NCBI GenBank assembly: GCA_963847735.1
Contig: CAWKAV010000028.1
Coordinates: forward strand, 62,001 to 126,000
DNA length: 64,000 bases
Direction: 5' to 3'
Source of the DNA: CAWKAV01 sp963847735
GTDB taxonomy: Bacteria; Desulfobacterota; Desulfuromonadia; Desulfuromonadales; BM103
Under the pieces are notes generated by a model. It had not been told where the DNA came from. It saw only the letters and a program-made list of their open reading frames with translations, and ran no database searches. A program made the translations under genes and the position numbers. Shown piece after piece: positions 45,420-55,074 of this stretch; within the stretch, counting starts at the first letter, position 1, and the number at the start of each line of letters is the position of its first letter.

Positions 45420-46295
45420 ATGCAGGGAATTCGTAAGGGTATTGTCCTCGCCGGCGGCTCGGGCAGCCGTCTTTACCCGTTGACTTTGGTGGCCAGTAAG
45501 CAATTGCAGCCGGTTTACGACAAGCCGATGATCTATTATCCAATGGCGACCCTGATGATGGCCGGGATACGCGATATCCTGATTATCTCGACGCCGCTCG
45601 ATACTCCGAGGTTCGAAAGTTTACTGGGTGACGGTAGCCGCTGGGGTATCAGGCTGACTTACGTTGTACAGCCGGAGCCGAAGGGAATTGCCCAGGCTTT
45701 CCTGGTAGGTGAAAAATTTATTAACCATGAGAATGTTGCCCTGATTCTTGGCGACAATATTTTTTACGGCAAAATGGGCTTTGACCAGACTGTTGCAGCG
45801 TTTGAAAGTGGGGCCATGGTGTTCGGGTATCCTGTCCACGACCCGGAGCGTTACGGTGTGGTTGAATTTGACAAGGAAGGGCGGGTTCTCAGCATTGAGG
45901 AGAAACCGCTTCAGCCGAAGTCCCACTATGCCATTCCGGGTCTTTATCTGTATGACCGGAATGTTGTGGATATTACGAAAGCCTTGAAGCCTTCTGCCCG
46001 GGGTGAGCTTGAGATCACCGATGTCAACAAGGCCTACCTTGAGAGAAAGCAGTTGAAGGTCGAAAAGCTCGGCCGAGGCATTGCCTGGCTGGACACAGGG
46101 ACCCATGAAAGCCTGCTCGAAGCCAGCCATTTCATCGGCACTCTCGAAGCCCGCCAGGGCCTCAAAATCGCCTGTCTCGAAGAGATTGCCCTGCACCAGG
46201 GTTTTATCGACGGTCAGAAGATGAAAGAAGTCATTAACGATACCCCAGCTTCAAGCTATCGTGCGTATCTTGAACGGGTGCTGCGCGAGTTTTGA
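45420..46295 (+). CDS. rmlA: Glucose-1-phosphate thymidylyltransferase
   Basis: 291 residues, normal length. [16 protein letters not shown] is the nucleotide-binding start; [11 protein letters not shown] and LGDNIFYG are characteristic. Makes dTDP-glucose. No rmlC (epimerase) gene lies between rmlB and this gene or nearby. Confidence 0.95.
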   Translation: MQGIRKGIVLAGGSGSRLYPLTLVASKQLQPVYDKPMIYYPMATLMMAGIRDILIISTPLDTPRFESLLGDGSRWGIRLTYVVQPEPKGIAQAFLVGEKFINHENVALILGDNIFYGKMGFDQTVAAFESGAMVFGYPVHDPERYGVVEFDKEGRVLSIEEKPLQPKSHYAIPGLYLYDRNVVDITKALKPSARGELEITDVNKAYLERKQLKVEKLGRGIAWLDTGTHESLLEASHFIGTLEARQGLKIACLEEIALHQGFIDGQKMKEVINDTPASSYRAYLERVLREF

Positions 46296-46369
46296 TCAGG
46301 TCAATGGGTTCAGCTATGGACATTTATTGCGATTTTGTACGAGAATTTTAAATCGCGCATGGAGGCTTA

Positions 46370-47251
46370 ATGCCAATTAAAAGCATGACCGGGTATGGCA
46401 AAGGCGAGGCCCGGCAAGAAGGTCTTACAGTCAGCGTGGAGATCAAGACGGTGAACCATCGTTATGTCGACATCACGGTGAAATTACCGCGTACATTTAT
46501 GAGTTTGGAAAATGGTGTACGTAAACAGATCGGACAGGCTCTGGGCCGTGGCAAGGTTGACGTTTATGTGAACTATGAACTCGCAACAGGGGCACAGGCA
46601 GTGCCGACCTTCAATCGTGAGCTTGCTGCTGCATATCATCGACTCTTTGCCGGGATGGCCCGCGATTTTGAACTGCAGGATCAAGTCACCATAGGACATC
46701 TGATCAGTCAGCGGGATGTTGTCCAGATTGCGGAAGCGGAACTCGATGAAGAGCTCATCAGTGCCTGTCTCACCGAGGCAACGTCGGCAGCGTTGCAGCA
46801 GCTGGTTGCAATGCGTCTTGCCGAAGGGGAGGAGACGCGCAAGGATCTCGAAGAGCGTTTGAATGGGGCCGAAGCGATGCTTGCCCGCATTGAAGAACGT
46901 GCCCCTCAGGTTCCCTTCGAATGGCAGGAAAAGCTGACCGATCGGCTTGCAAAACTGCAGAAGAATGTTGAATGGGACCCACAGCGGGTCGCGCAGGAAA
47001 TCGCCGTTTTTGCAGATCGATGCGACATCAGTGAAGAACTTGCCAGGTTCAAAAGCCACCTGGTCCAATTCCGGGCTCTTTTTAACGTCGAGGAGTCGGT
47101 TGGCCGCAAGATGGATTTCCTGGTGCAGGAGTTGAACCGTGAGGTCAACACCATGGGCTCGAAATCCAACGATGCCGGCTTAACCATGGCGGTTGTTGCC
47201 CTGAAGTCGGAATTTGAAAAAGTTCGTGAGCAGGTTCAGAACATTGAGTGA
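46370..47251 (+). CDS. yicC: YicC-family endoribonuclease-like protein
   Basis: 293 residues. IKSMTGYGKGEA at the start and FLVQELNREVNTMGSKSND at the end are conserved YicC ends. E. coli YicC has been reported as an RNase. It leads to gmk 31 bp later. Confidence 0.92.
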   Translation: MPIKSMTGYGKGEARQEGLTVSVEIKTVNHRYVDITVKLPRTFMSLENGVRKQIGQALGRGKVDVYVNYELATGAQAVPTFNRELAAAYHRLFAGMARDFELQDQVTIGHLISQRDVVQIAEAELDEELISACLTEATSAALQQLVAMRLAEGEETRKDLEERLNGAEAMLARIEERAPQVPFEWQEKLTDRLAKLQKNVEWDPQRVAQEIAVFADRCDISEELARFKSHLVQFRALFNVEESVGRKMDFLVQELNREVNTMGSKSNDAGLTMAVVALKSEFEKVREQVQNIE

Positions 47252-47282
47252 CCAAAGGCCTGAAATGTGGGGTGCTATCGAT

Positions 47283-47903
47283 ATGAATAGAAAAGGCATT
47301 CTTTATGTCATCTCTGCTCCTTCCGGAGCTGGCAAGACGTCGATTTGCAGGTCGATCCTGTCCATGTTTCCGGACCTGCGGCAATCAATCTCCTATACGA
47401 CACGTCAAATCCGGTCCGGTGAACGGGATGGCAAGGACTACCATTTCATTTCGCAAGAAGTATTTTCCAGGATGGTTGCAAATGGTGATTTCGCTGAATG
47501 GGCCGAAGTTCACGGCAATTGCTATGGTACGGCACGTGCGACTCTGGCTCGAGCCAGGGAAGAAGGGGCTGATGTCCTGCTCGACATAGATTTCCAGGGG
47601 GCAGATCAACTCCGCAGGAGTGGTCTCAATGGAGTCTTCATCTTTATCCTGCCTCCCGATATGAGAGAGTTGCGTAAACGCCTTGAATGTCGCAACACAG
47701 ATGACGAAAAGATCATTGCCCGTCGAATGGTTAACGCTGTTGGAGAAATTTCCGAAGCAATTAAATTTGATTATCTTGTGGTCAATGATGTCCTGGATCA
47801 GGCCGTTGAGAAGGTAAGGGCGATCATGATCGCTGAAACGGCACGAATTGATCGCATTATCGATTCTTTGCCTGAAGAATTCGGCTTGAAAAAGAATGAT
47901 TAG
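47283..47903 (+). CDS. gmk: Guanylate kinase
   Basis: 206 residues from ATG 47283 (an upstream in-frame extension overlaps yicC and is unlikely). P-loop SAPSGAGKTS, SYTTRQIRSGERDGKDYHF, and the RxxxR lid are present. Makes GDP from GMP. Confidence 0.95.
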   Translation: MNRKGILYVISAPSGAGKTSICRSILSMFPDLRQSISYTTRQIRSGERDGKDYHFISQEVFSRMVANGDFAEWAEVHGNCYGTARATLARAREEGADVLLDIDFQGADQLRRSGLNGVFIFILPPDMRELRKRLECRNTDDEKIIARRMVNAVGEISEAIKFDYLVVNDVLDQAVEKVRAIMIAETARIDRIIDSLPEEFGLKKND

Positions 47904-47963
47904 CCGTATATGCTGTGACGTCGTTGGATTGGTGCCTGTGGTGCCATTGATAGGCTGATGCCT

Positions 47964-48046
47964 GTTGAATCGTTGAACTGCGCTGCGCGCGTTGAATCGA
48001 GTCAATAAATCAACATTTCCGCGATTCAATATTCCAACGATTCAAC
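47964..48046 (+). repeat. Nested palindrome in the gmk-rpoZ spacer
   Basis: GTTGAATCGTTG (47964-47975) is the exact complement of CAACGATTCAAC (48035-48046). Inside it TTGAATCG (47992-47999) pairs with CGATTCAA (48022-48029). The motif GTTGAATCG thus occurs twice in each orientation. Confidence 0.6.
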
Positions 48047-48065
48047 CTATAAACAGGAGTAACCC

Positions 48066-48269
48066 ATGGCACGTATAACCGTAGAAGATTGTCTGGAAGC
48101 TATTCCCAATCGCTTTTTGTTGACCATGGTGGCAACGAAGCGGGTTAAGCAACTCTATAAAGGGGCACAACCTCTTATTGAAAACAAGTCGAACAACCGC
48201 AAGGTTGTTCTGGCTCTGAGGGAAATTGCTGCGGGCAAGATCGAGTACGAAATCCCTGTCAGGAAGTGA
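48066..48269 (+). CDS. rpoZ: RNA polymerase omega subunit
   Basis: 67 residues. [16 protein letters not shown] and [19 protein letters not shown] are typical omega sequence. AGGAG precedes ATG. Between gmk and rel, the usual gmk-rpoZ-spoT order. Confidence 0.95.
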   Translation: MARITVEDCLEAIPNRFLLTMVATKRVKQLYKGAQPLIENKSNNRKVVLALREIAAGKIEYEIPVRK

Positions 48270-48446
48270 CCCTGCCTGGATTTTGCACAAGGTATCCTGA
48301 TCCGGATGCCCTGCGGAGTTTACAATGCCGGCCAGTGATGGTCGGCATCCCTTTTGCCGGGAGGTTGTTGGCTTGTTTATGACCCGCTGCAAATTCAGCA
48401 CTTCAAGCCGCATACATTATCTTCCCGGCCTGCCGTTCTTGCCTGA

Positions 48447-50609
48447 ATGTCAATTATGAACTCCATTGACGATATCCTGGACGCGATCCGTTCTTATCAT
48501 GTCGAAGCTGACCTTGATGCTGTGCGTGAGGCCTACGCTTATTCTGCAAAGGTTCATCTGGATCATGGGGGACTGTCCGGCGATTCATCCATGTCCCATC
48601 CGATGGAAGTTGCCTTTATCCTGACGCGACTGCGCATGGATGTGCCAACCATCGTGACCGGTTTGTTGCACGACACTCTCGAAAAGAACCTCTCCTCAGA
48701 GAAAGAACTACGCCAACTGTTTGGTGACGAAGTGACCGAAATGGTTGATGGCGTCACCAAAATCAGTAAGATCACCTTCAAAACCAGTGAGGAGCGTCAG
48801 GCAGAGAATTTCCGCAAAATGCTCCTGGCCATGGCCAGGGACATCCGTGTCATCCTGGTCAAACTCGCGGACTGTCTGCATAATATGCGTTCGCTGGACT
48901 CCCAGCCTGAGGAACGCAGACGAAAAACAGCCCGGGAAACGGCAGAAATCTATGCACCGTTGGCCAATCGTCTCGGAATCAGTTGGATCAAAAGTGAGCT
49001 GGAAGACCTTTCTCTCCGTTTCCTTGAACCGGAAGCCTATAAGATTCTGTCTAAAAAGGTCGATCAATTCCAGCGCAGAACCGATACTTACGTGGCGGAT
49101 GTCAAACAACGTCTGGAAAATATCCTTGCCGAGCATGGTATCGAAGGTCAGGTGCAGGGGCGTTTCAAACACATCTGTTCGATCCACAACAAGATACTCA
49201 AACAAGAGATCGATTTTGAACAGATTCATGATCTGATGGCTTTTCGCATCATCGTTCCAACCGTCCGTGACTGTTACGCAATGCTCGGTGTTATCCACTC
49301 TTTCTGGAAGCCCGTGCCCGGGCGCTTCAAAGATTTTATTGCCATGCCCAAGGCAAACATGTACCAGTCCCTGCATACCACTGTATTCGGCCCGGTCGGT
49401 CAGCGTATGGAGGTGCAACTCCGTACTGCCGAAATGCATCGTGTGGCAGAGCAGGGCATTGCGGCTCATTGGAAATACAAAGAGGGCCGGGCGGCCGAGC
49501 GTGCTGATGATGGCCGCTTCAGCTGGTTGCGACAGATGCTTGAATGGCAGAAGGAAATCAAAGACTCGAATGAATTCATGTCTTCTGTCAAAGTCGATCT
49601 TTTCCCTGAAGAAGTCTACGTGTTCACACCGAATGGTGATGTCAAGGAACTCCCCAGGCTGAGTACTCCGATCGATTTCGCCTACAGCGTTCATTCCGAT
49701 GTCGGCCACCGCTGCACCGGTGCCAAGGTGAACGGCCGCCTGGTGCCTTTGAAGACCGAGCTGAAGAATGGTGATATCGTCGAAATCATAACCTCGGCAA
49801 ATCAGACGCCCAGCAAGGACTGGTTGAAGTTTGTCAAAACGTCGAAGGCGAAAAACCGGATCCGCAACTGGGTCAAGGAACAGGAGCGGCAACAGAGCCT
49901 TGACCTGGGCCACGACCTGCTGGAAAAGGAATTGCGCAAGTACGGTTTTAGTTTCAATCGTGCCATTAACCTGGAGAGCATGAAGATGACGCTTGCGGAA
50001 CTCGGTTATCGCAGTGTTGACGATTTGCAGGCGGCGGTCGGTTACGGCAAGATAACCTGCAACCAGGTTCTCGCCCGTCTCATCCCGGATCAATTCAAGG
50101 CGGACATACCCAAACCTAGCCGCTTCAGCCAGGTTCTTGATAAAATTCGCAAGAAGCCGGTTGAAGCTATTAATGTTCAGGGGCTGGAGGGTATTCTGGT
50201 TCGCTTCTCCAAATGCTGCAATCCATTGCCCGGAGATGAAGTCATCGGCTTTATTTCCCAGGGACTGGGGGTGACCGTCCATGCAGAAGATTGCCCGCAT
50301 GTTCTGGAAACCGACCCCGAGCGCCGGGTTGAGGTGTCATGGAATCGACAGAAGGGCAATACGCGTTCTGTTAAAATCAGGGTCTACAGTTTAAATCAGA
50401 AGGGAATCCTGGCGGCGATCACCAAGGTGATCAGCAAGTGCGAGGCGAATATACAGCGCGCCAGCGTCTATTCGACCAACGACGGACGAGGTGTTCACAG
50501 TTTTGAAGTGGAGGTTCAGGATGTCCATCATCTGAATCGAGTTTTGGAGGCAGTGCAGAAGGTCAAGGGCGTCCTTCAGGCCGAGCGGCTGAAGGGCGGG
50601 CGCAAATAA
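48447..50609 (+). CDS. RelA/SpoT-family (p)ppGpp synthetase/hydrolase with altered HD motif
   Basis: 720 residues (ATG 48456 is a second option). Domains in order: HD hydrolase (about 45-150), synthetase (about 235-345), TGS (about 390-450) and C-terminal ACT (about 650-720). The synthetase has RFKDFIAMPKAN (RxKD, the bifunctional type), SLHTTVFGP and EVQLRT. In the hydrolase domain HD is present (H75-D76), but the usual HDxxED reads HDTLEK, with Lys80 in place of Asp. LADCLHNMR is intact. Hydrolysis may be reduced or retuned. Downstream of rpoZ as in many bacteria. Confidence 0.93.
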   Translation: MSIMNSIDDILDAIRSYHVEADLDAVREAYAYSAKVHLDHGGLSGDSSMSHPMEVAFILTRLRMDVPTIVTGLLHDTLEKNLSSEKELRQLFGDEVTEMVDGVTKISKITFKTSEERQAENFRKMLLAMARDIRVILVKLADCLHNMRSLDSQPEERRRKTARETAEIYAPLANRLGISWIKSELEDLSLRFLEPEAYKILSKKVDQFQRRTDTYVADVKQRLENILAEHGIEGQVQGRFKHICSIHNKILKQEIDFEQIHDLMAFRIIVPTVRDCYAMLGVIHSFWKPVPGRFKDFIAMPKANMYQSLHTTVFGPVGQRMEVQLRTAEMHRVAEQGIAAHWKYKEGRAAERADDGRFSWLRQMLEWQKEIKDSNEFMSSVKVDLFPEEVYVFTPNGDVKELPRLSTPIDFAYSVHSDVGHRCTGAKVNGRLVPLKTELKNGDIVEIITSANQTPSKDWLKFVKTSKAKNRIRNWVKEQERQQSLDLGHDLLEKELRKYGFSFNRAINLESMKMTLAELGYRSVDDLQAAVGYGKITCNQVLARLIPDQFKADIPKPSRFSQVLDKIRKKPVEAINVQGLEGILVRFSKCCNPLPGDEVIGFISQGLGVTVHAEDCPHVLETDPERRVEVSWNRQKGNTRSVKIRVYSLNQKGILAAITKVISKCEANIQRASVYSTNDGRGVHSFEVEVQDVHHLNRVLEAVQKVKGVLQAERLKGGRK

Positions 50610-50643
50610 CAATTGTCCGCCCGTTTCTATTGAGGAGAACGTT

Positions 50644-51024
50644 ATGTTGAAAAGGCAGATACAGACCAGCGCCGCACCGGCTGCAATCGGACCCTATTCT
50701 CAAGCCATTCAGATCGGCGATTTCATCTTCTGCTCAGGCCAGATTCCTCTGGATCCGCAGAGTGGTAATATGGTTGCCGGTGGTATTGTTGAACAAACGC
50801 ATCAGGTGATGGCGAATATAGGAGCTGTTCTGCATGCTTCGGGGCGGGATTTTTCCTGTGTCGTGAAAACAACCATCTACCTGACGGACCTGGCAGATTT
50901 CGCAACGGTCAATGAAATCTACGGGAGCTTTTTTGATGATGTTCCGCCGGCACGTGCCTGCGTACAGGTTGCTGCACTGCCGAAAGGTGCGGCAATAGAA
51001 ATCGAACTGATTGCCGTCGCTTAA
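50644..51024 (+). CDS. ridA: RidA-family enamine/imine deaminase
   Basis: 126 residues. IGPYSQAIQIGDFIFCSGQIPLDP and PPARACVQVAALP (catalytic Arg) identify it. Removes reactive 2-aminoacrylate. GAGGAG precedes ATG. Confidence 0.94.
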   Translation: MLKRQIQTSAAPAAIGPYSQAIQIGDFIFCSGQIPLDPQSGNMVAGGIVEQTHQVMANIGAVLHASGRDFSCVVKTTIYLTDLADFATVNEIYGSFFDDVPPARACVQVAALPKGAAIEIELIAVA

Positions 51025-51056
51025 GAGAATAGTTCCTGAGGGGTCTGTTCCAACAG

Positions 51057-51081
51057 AAAAGGCGACCTGAAACAGGCCGCC
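51057..51081 (-). terminator. Terminator of rpmB
   Basis: GGCG-CCTG/CAGG-CGCC stem with loop AAA; on the minus strand it is followed by TTTTCTGTT. Lies between the convergent ridA and rpmB. Confidence 0.6.
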
Positions 51082-51107
51082 CACTTGGTCACTATGCAAT
51101 CACCTGA

Positions 51108-51299
51108 TCAGCAGGCTTTCTGGATAGCCCCTGACCGGATGCAGCGCGTGCAGACTTTTACACTGCGCACCGAACCATTTTTGACAGCCTTCACCTTCTG
51201 AAGATTTGGTTTAAAGATCCTCTTGGTTTTATTATGTGCATGGCTGACATTACAGCCCGACATCGATTTTTTCCCGCAGACATCACATACGTTGGCCAT
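51108..51299 (-). CDS. rpmB: 50S ribosomal protein L28
   Basis: 63 residues; ATG 51299 has AGGAGG-like GGAGGAAC upstream. CDVCGKK and VCTRCIRSG give the zinc-type (four-Cys) L28. HAHNKTKR is conserved. Confidence 0.95.
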   Translation of the reverse strand: MANVCDVCGKKSMSGCNVSHAHNKTKRIFKPNLQKVKAVKNGSVRSVKVCTRCIRSGAIQKAC

Positions 51300-51371
51300 T
51301 TTTTGTTCCTCCTGGATACGTTCTGAACGGAAGTTTCTAGCATGATTGGAACCACTTTGCAAGAAATTTTC

Positions 51372-52625
51372 TCATCCTTTTGCATCAACGGTCCTCTTTG
51401 CCAGGTTCTCGGCAATGGTCCAGGCCAGCAGCGCCGCACCCGCAGCCCCCATGTCCGGCATTAACGCTGTCCTGTCTGCGCAGTAGAGATTCGTACCGAT
51501 GTGAATGGGCAGGCTGGCAAGACGCATCGGCTGGCCGTCCTCTGTTGGTGGTGCAGGTGCAGCAGGCTCTTCTGTGAACCGATATTGAGCAAAGGGCAGA
51601 ACTGCTTCGAGTTGCTGACGAACTTCCGTTGTCGTTGCATCCGGCGTGCTGAGTACGATTCCGTGCAGCTCATCGGTCTGTTCGTCAATGGCTATTCGCA
51701 CCGGCAGCTTGCCGCCGCAAATGATTCGTGTTCCCAATAATGAAGAGATTTGTCCCCTCAGGTTGCTGGTCCTTCTGCTCACGGCTGTTGGTGGCAGAGC
51801 CGGTAAGGTTGTTTTGCCAGGCTTGAACAGATCAATACAGCGTTTGTCGCCAAGCAGGAAGTTTTTTGCAGTAAAACGTCCTCCAGCCTTGAAGTGTCCA
51901 CCTGTCCAACGGGAACCGTCAAAATCAAGGGCCTCGAGATCCTCCAGCTGTGCCTTTGCACCATGAAATTGCTCGAAGCGCTTGTTGAGAACAAGGCTGA
52001 AGTCGGGTTCCTTAAGGTTTTCCGGACGGAGCGCCTGGGCCCACAACATGGCTGCCCGTGCATATGACAATTCGTTAATTTTGGTCAAGGAGAGGCCTTG
52101 CAGCAGGTCTGTCATAAACGTTCTGGCCGGACCAGGAATCTGATCCAGGCTCTGCGTGACCGGTTGCTCAAGTTCTGACAAATTCAAGCGACGGCGCAAA
52201 CAGAGGAGTTTAAAGCGTGCCGATGCGCTAAGCGAAGGCCAGGGCAGTCCGCCGCTCTCCCAGAACAACTCCTCCAGCCGAACACCCTGCTTGTTCAGTT
52301 CCGAAAGCCACTGGTTGACAACCGTTCCTGCTGATGCACCGAATTCCCTCGTGAGTTCTTCTCCAACAGGAATGTCGTTACAGAGCGTCACCCTGGATTT
52401 TTCGGAAAAAATCTGGATCGGTCGCTGCACAACAAAGCAGGAGCGGCCACCGAGCACCCCGAGCAGTTTTTCAAGAAAAATTGATGAATGGAACCAGGCC
52501 GGTGCCCGTGCTTCAGTGTTACGGATGAAGAGCACCTTGCAACCCTGCTTGGCGAGCAGGGTTGCGGCAATTCGTGCCGAAAGAGATCCACCAATTATCG
52601 CAATGTCGTACTGCTTGCTGCTCAT
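51372..52625 (-). CDS. Rossmann-type FAD/NAD-binding oxidoreductase-like protein
   Basis: 417 residues. The start DIAIIGGSLSARIAATLLAK is a dinucleotide-binding fold entry, but the GxGxxG pattern is replaced by GGSLSA. The last segment (TDRTAL-like ADRTALMPDMGAAGAA) resembles the C-terminal FAD contact of amine oxidase/phytoene desaturase relatives. Middle region not recognised. Gene stands alone between rpmB and DUF523; function unknown. Confidence 0.6.
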   Translation of the reverse strand: MSSKQYDIAIIGGSLSARIAATLLAKQGCKVLFIRNTEARAPAWFHSSIFLEKLLGVLGGRSCFVVQRPIQIFSEKSRVTLCNDIPVGEELTREFGASAGTVVNQWLSELNKQGVRLEELFWESGGLPWPSLSASARFKLLCLRRRLNLSELEQPVTQSLDQIPGPARTFMTDLLQGLSLTKINELSYARAAMLWAQALRPENLKEPDFSLVLNKRFEQFHGAKAQLEDLEALDFDGSRWTGGHFKAGGRFTAKNFLLGDKRCIDLFKPGKTTLPALPPTAVSRRTSNLRGQISSLLGTRIICGGKLPVRIAIDEQTDELHGIVLSTPDATTTEVRQQLEAVLPFAQYRFTEEPAAPAPPTEDGQPMRLASLPIHIGTNLYCADRTALMPDMGAAGAALLAWTIAENLAKRTVDAKG

Positions 52626-52691
52626 AAATTTGCGTTCAGTTGTTTCAAACAGGATAAACAGAAGAAAGGGTGGCGCTAAGACCCTGAAAAC

Positions 52692-53168
52692 TTAAATATC
52701 ATCCTCGGACAGGACTTCAAATCCTTCATTGATCAGCAGGGCAGTGGTGACACCTACACCCTGAATTAACTCGTCACCGCAGTAAATATGATGGACGCCA
52801 CACGATGGGCTGCGATCCTTTAGAAGCACCCGACAGCAATTACTCAGGCGGGCAATCTGCAAGACCAGTTCCGCACCGTGACAAAAAACATCATTCATGG
52901 CCAGACCCCCTGCCGAAACAACTCTCCCTTTGTCGACAAGAACATCATAACCGTCGCCGGAATCAAAAAAGGTTCTTTGCCTGGGTGTTGTCATGCCGGC
53001 GAGCTGCTCCGGACACACCGGGATCGGTGTAAGTTGCTCGCGCTGCAGATATTCGATGACCTTCTGTGAACGCTTGGATTTGCCATCATAACGGGTTGGC
53101 AGACCGAGCAGACAGGCGCTGACCAGAATCGGTTCACATTTGGTGGTTGTTAGTGAATTTTTGGACAT
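52692..53168 (-). CDS. DUF523 family protein
   Basis: 158 residues. LVSACLLGLPTRYDGKSKR, PVCPEQLAGM and LLKDRSPSCG are the conserved Cys-containing motifs of DUF523, which may bind an Fe-S cluster. Function unknown. It follows purN on the minus strand. Confidence 0.88.
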   Translation of the reverse strand: MSKNSLTTTKCEPILVSACLLGLPTRYDGKSKRSQKVIEYLQREQLTPIPVCPEQLAGMTTPRQRTFFDSGDGYDVLVDKGRVVSAGGLAMNDVFCHGAELVLQIARLSNCCRVLLKDRSPSCGVHHIYCGDELIQGVGVTTALLINEGFEVLSEDDI

Positions 53169-53175
53169 TGAAAAT

Positions 53176-53838
53176 TCAGTCTTCAGTCGCCGGGTTGGTC
53201 AAGGTCGCCGGCTGAATCGCGCAGTTGGAGTCGATTGTCACCTGACGACCCTTAACGTGAACCCGCCCCTCGGCAATCAGTTGAATGGCTCTGGGATAAA
53301 TCTTGTGTTCCTGTTCCAGGATGCGGGCAGCCAGAGTCTCTGCAGTATCATCGGGCAGGATTGGCACCACCGCCTGGATAATGATCGGCCCGGTATCGAC
53401 CCCTCCATCGACCAGGTGCACCGTGCAACCGGAGAAGCGAGCACCATAGTCGAGGGCCTGCTGTTGGACGTGCAGACCAGGAAAAGCGGGCAGCAGAGCC
53501 GGATGAATGTTGATCACCCGCTCGGGGAAAGCCTCAATGAAAGTTTTGGTGATGATGCGCATGAAGCCGGCCAGAACCACCAGTTCGACTCCGGCTTTTT
53601 GCAGGGCATTGACGACGGCGTCGTCGAAATCCTCACGACGGGAAAAGTTGCGATGATTGATGCAGAGAGTCGGGATGCCGGCCTTGTTGGCGCGTGATAA
53701 AGCACCGGCGTCCGGATTGTTAGAAATAACAACAGTAATTTCTGCTGTAAGACTGCCATCCTGGCAACGGTCGATGATCGTCTGCAGATTGGTGCCGCTG
53801 CCCGAGACCAGAACACCGATGCGCAACAATTTGGACAT
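53176..53838 (-). CDS. purN: Phosphoribosylglycinamide formyltransferase
   Basis: 221 residues. VSGSGTNLQTIID (phosphate loop), INIHPALLPAFPG (catalytic Asn/His) and HLVDGGVDTGPII (Asp) are present. Third step of purine synthesis. Follows purM by 43 bp. Confidence 0.94.
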   Translation of the reverse strand: MSKLLRIGVLVSGSGTNLQTIIDRCQDGSLTAEITVVISNNPDAGALSRANKAGIPTLCINHRNFSRREDFDDAVVNALQKAGVELVVLAGFMRIITKTFIEAFPERVINIHPALLPAFPGLHVQQQALDYGARFSGCTVHLVDGGVDTGPIIIQAVVPILPDDTAETLAARILEQEHKIYPRAIQLIAEGRVHVKGRQVTIDSNCAIQPATLTNPATED

Positions 53839-53881
53839 GGAGGCTCTCCGGAGCAAAATAATCTATTCTTGAAGCTTGCTT

Positions 53882-54931
53882 CTAGACCAGCTCAATCTGT
53901 GGGCTATCGTCGTTGCAAGCGGCAATTTCACCAATAATATAGGCCTGTTCTTTGAGTCCCTGCAGGCGGGAAAGAATGTCATCTACGCAGGACTTCTGTA
54001 CCACCAGGACCATGCCGATCCCATAGTTGAAGGTTCGGTACATCTCTTTCTCTTCCAGATTGCCAGCCTTGCGCAGAAGCTCGAAAAGAGGCAGCTTGGG
54101 CCAGGAGTCTTTGTGGATGACTGCCTTGCAGTGACGCGGCAGGATGCGCGGCATGTTTTCCAGCAGGCCACCACCGGTGATATGAGCCATGCCCTGAATG
54201 GTGAAGTCGCGTAGCAGGTTGAGAATTGTTTTGACATAGATTCTGGTCGGGCGCATCAGGGCGTCCCCGATAGACTCTCCGAGTTCCGGATGAATGGCAT
54301 CAAGGCCACCTTCCAGGCGCTCATCGACGATGCGTCTGGCCAGCGAGTAGCCATTGGAATGCAGGCCGTTCGAAGCGATACCGATCAGCGCTTCGCCCAC
54401 CTGAATGGAGGAACCATCGATGATGGCATCGCGATCGACCACGCCGACGGTAAAACCGGCCAGGTCATATTCGCCATCGCTGTAGAAGCCAGGCATCTCT
54501 GCCGTTTCTCCCCCGATCAGGGCGCATCCGGCCTGGCGGCAGCCCTCGGCGATGCCGCCGACAACCTCAGCCGCTTTTTCAGGTGACAGCTTGCCGGTGC
54601 CGAAGTAATCAAGGAAAAAGAGCGGTTCAGCTCCCTGTATGACAATGTCGTTGACACACATGGCAACCAGATCTATGCCCACCGTGTCGTGGCGGTCCAG
54701 CTGAAACGCCAGCTTCAGTTTTGTCCCAACGCCGTCTGTTGAGGAGACCAGAACCGGTGCTTTGTATTTGTGAGTGCTCAAAGAGAAGAGTCCGCTGAAC
54801 CCGCCGATATCTGTGAGCACTTCCGGACGAATGGTTGATTTGACCAGAGGCTTGATCATGTCGACGAAACGATTACCGGCTTCAATATCAACACCGGCGT
54901 CTTTATAGGTCATGCTGGAGCGATCTGACAA
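53882..54931 (-). CDS. purM: Phosphoribosylformylglycinamidine cyclo-ligase
   Basis: About 349 residues. TYKDAGVDIEAGNRFV, STDGVGTKLKLAF, CVNDIVIQGAEPLFFLDY and GGETAEMPGFY identify PurM. TTG 54931 is chosen because AGGAG lies 8 bp upstream; ATG 54913 is the alternative. Upstream gene of purM-purN. Confidence 0.93.
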   Translation of the reverse strand: MSDRSSMTYKDAGVDIEAGNRFVDMIKPLVKSTIRPEVLTDIGGFSGLFSLSTHKYKAPVLVSSTDGVGTKLKLAFQLDRHDTVGIDLVAMCVNDIVIQGAEPLFFLDYFGTGKLSPEKAAEVVGGIAEGCRQAGCALIGGETAEMPGFYSDGEYDLAGFTVGVVDRDAIIDGSSIQVGEALIGIASNGLHSNGYSLARRIVDERLEGGLDAIHPELGESIGDALMRPTRIYVKTILNLLRDFTIQGMAHITGGGLLENMPRILPRHCKAVIHKDSWPKLPLFELLRKAGNLEEKEMYRTFNYGIGMVLVVQKSCVDDILSRLQGLKEQAYIIGEIAACNDDSPQIELV

Positions 54932-55074
54932 GAGAGTTTCTCCTATTTCAATTGTGGAACGGTGTATTTGCGGCAAGCCTTATTAAATAAATCACCCGCT
55001 CGCGGGTTGTCAATTACAAACCACGAAAAGGAACAGGATTCTCACTCTTTACAGGTCGGGATGAGTGGCCTATT

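Noticed and set aside
48708..50300. 530-codon ORF on the minus strand inside the rel gene
   Set aside because: Antisense shadow of a gene with clear RelA/SpoT motifs; no start context or known domain.
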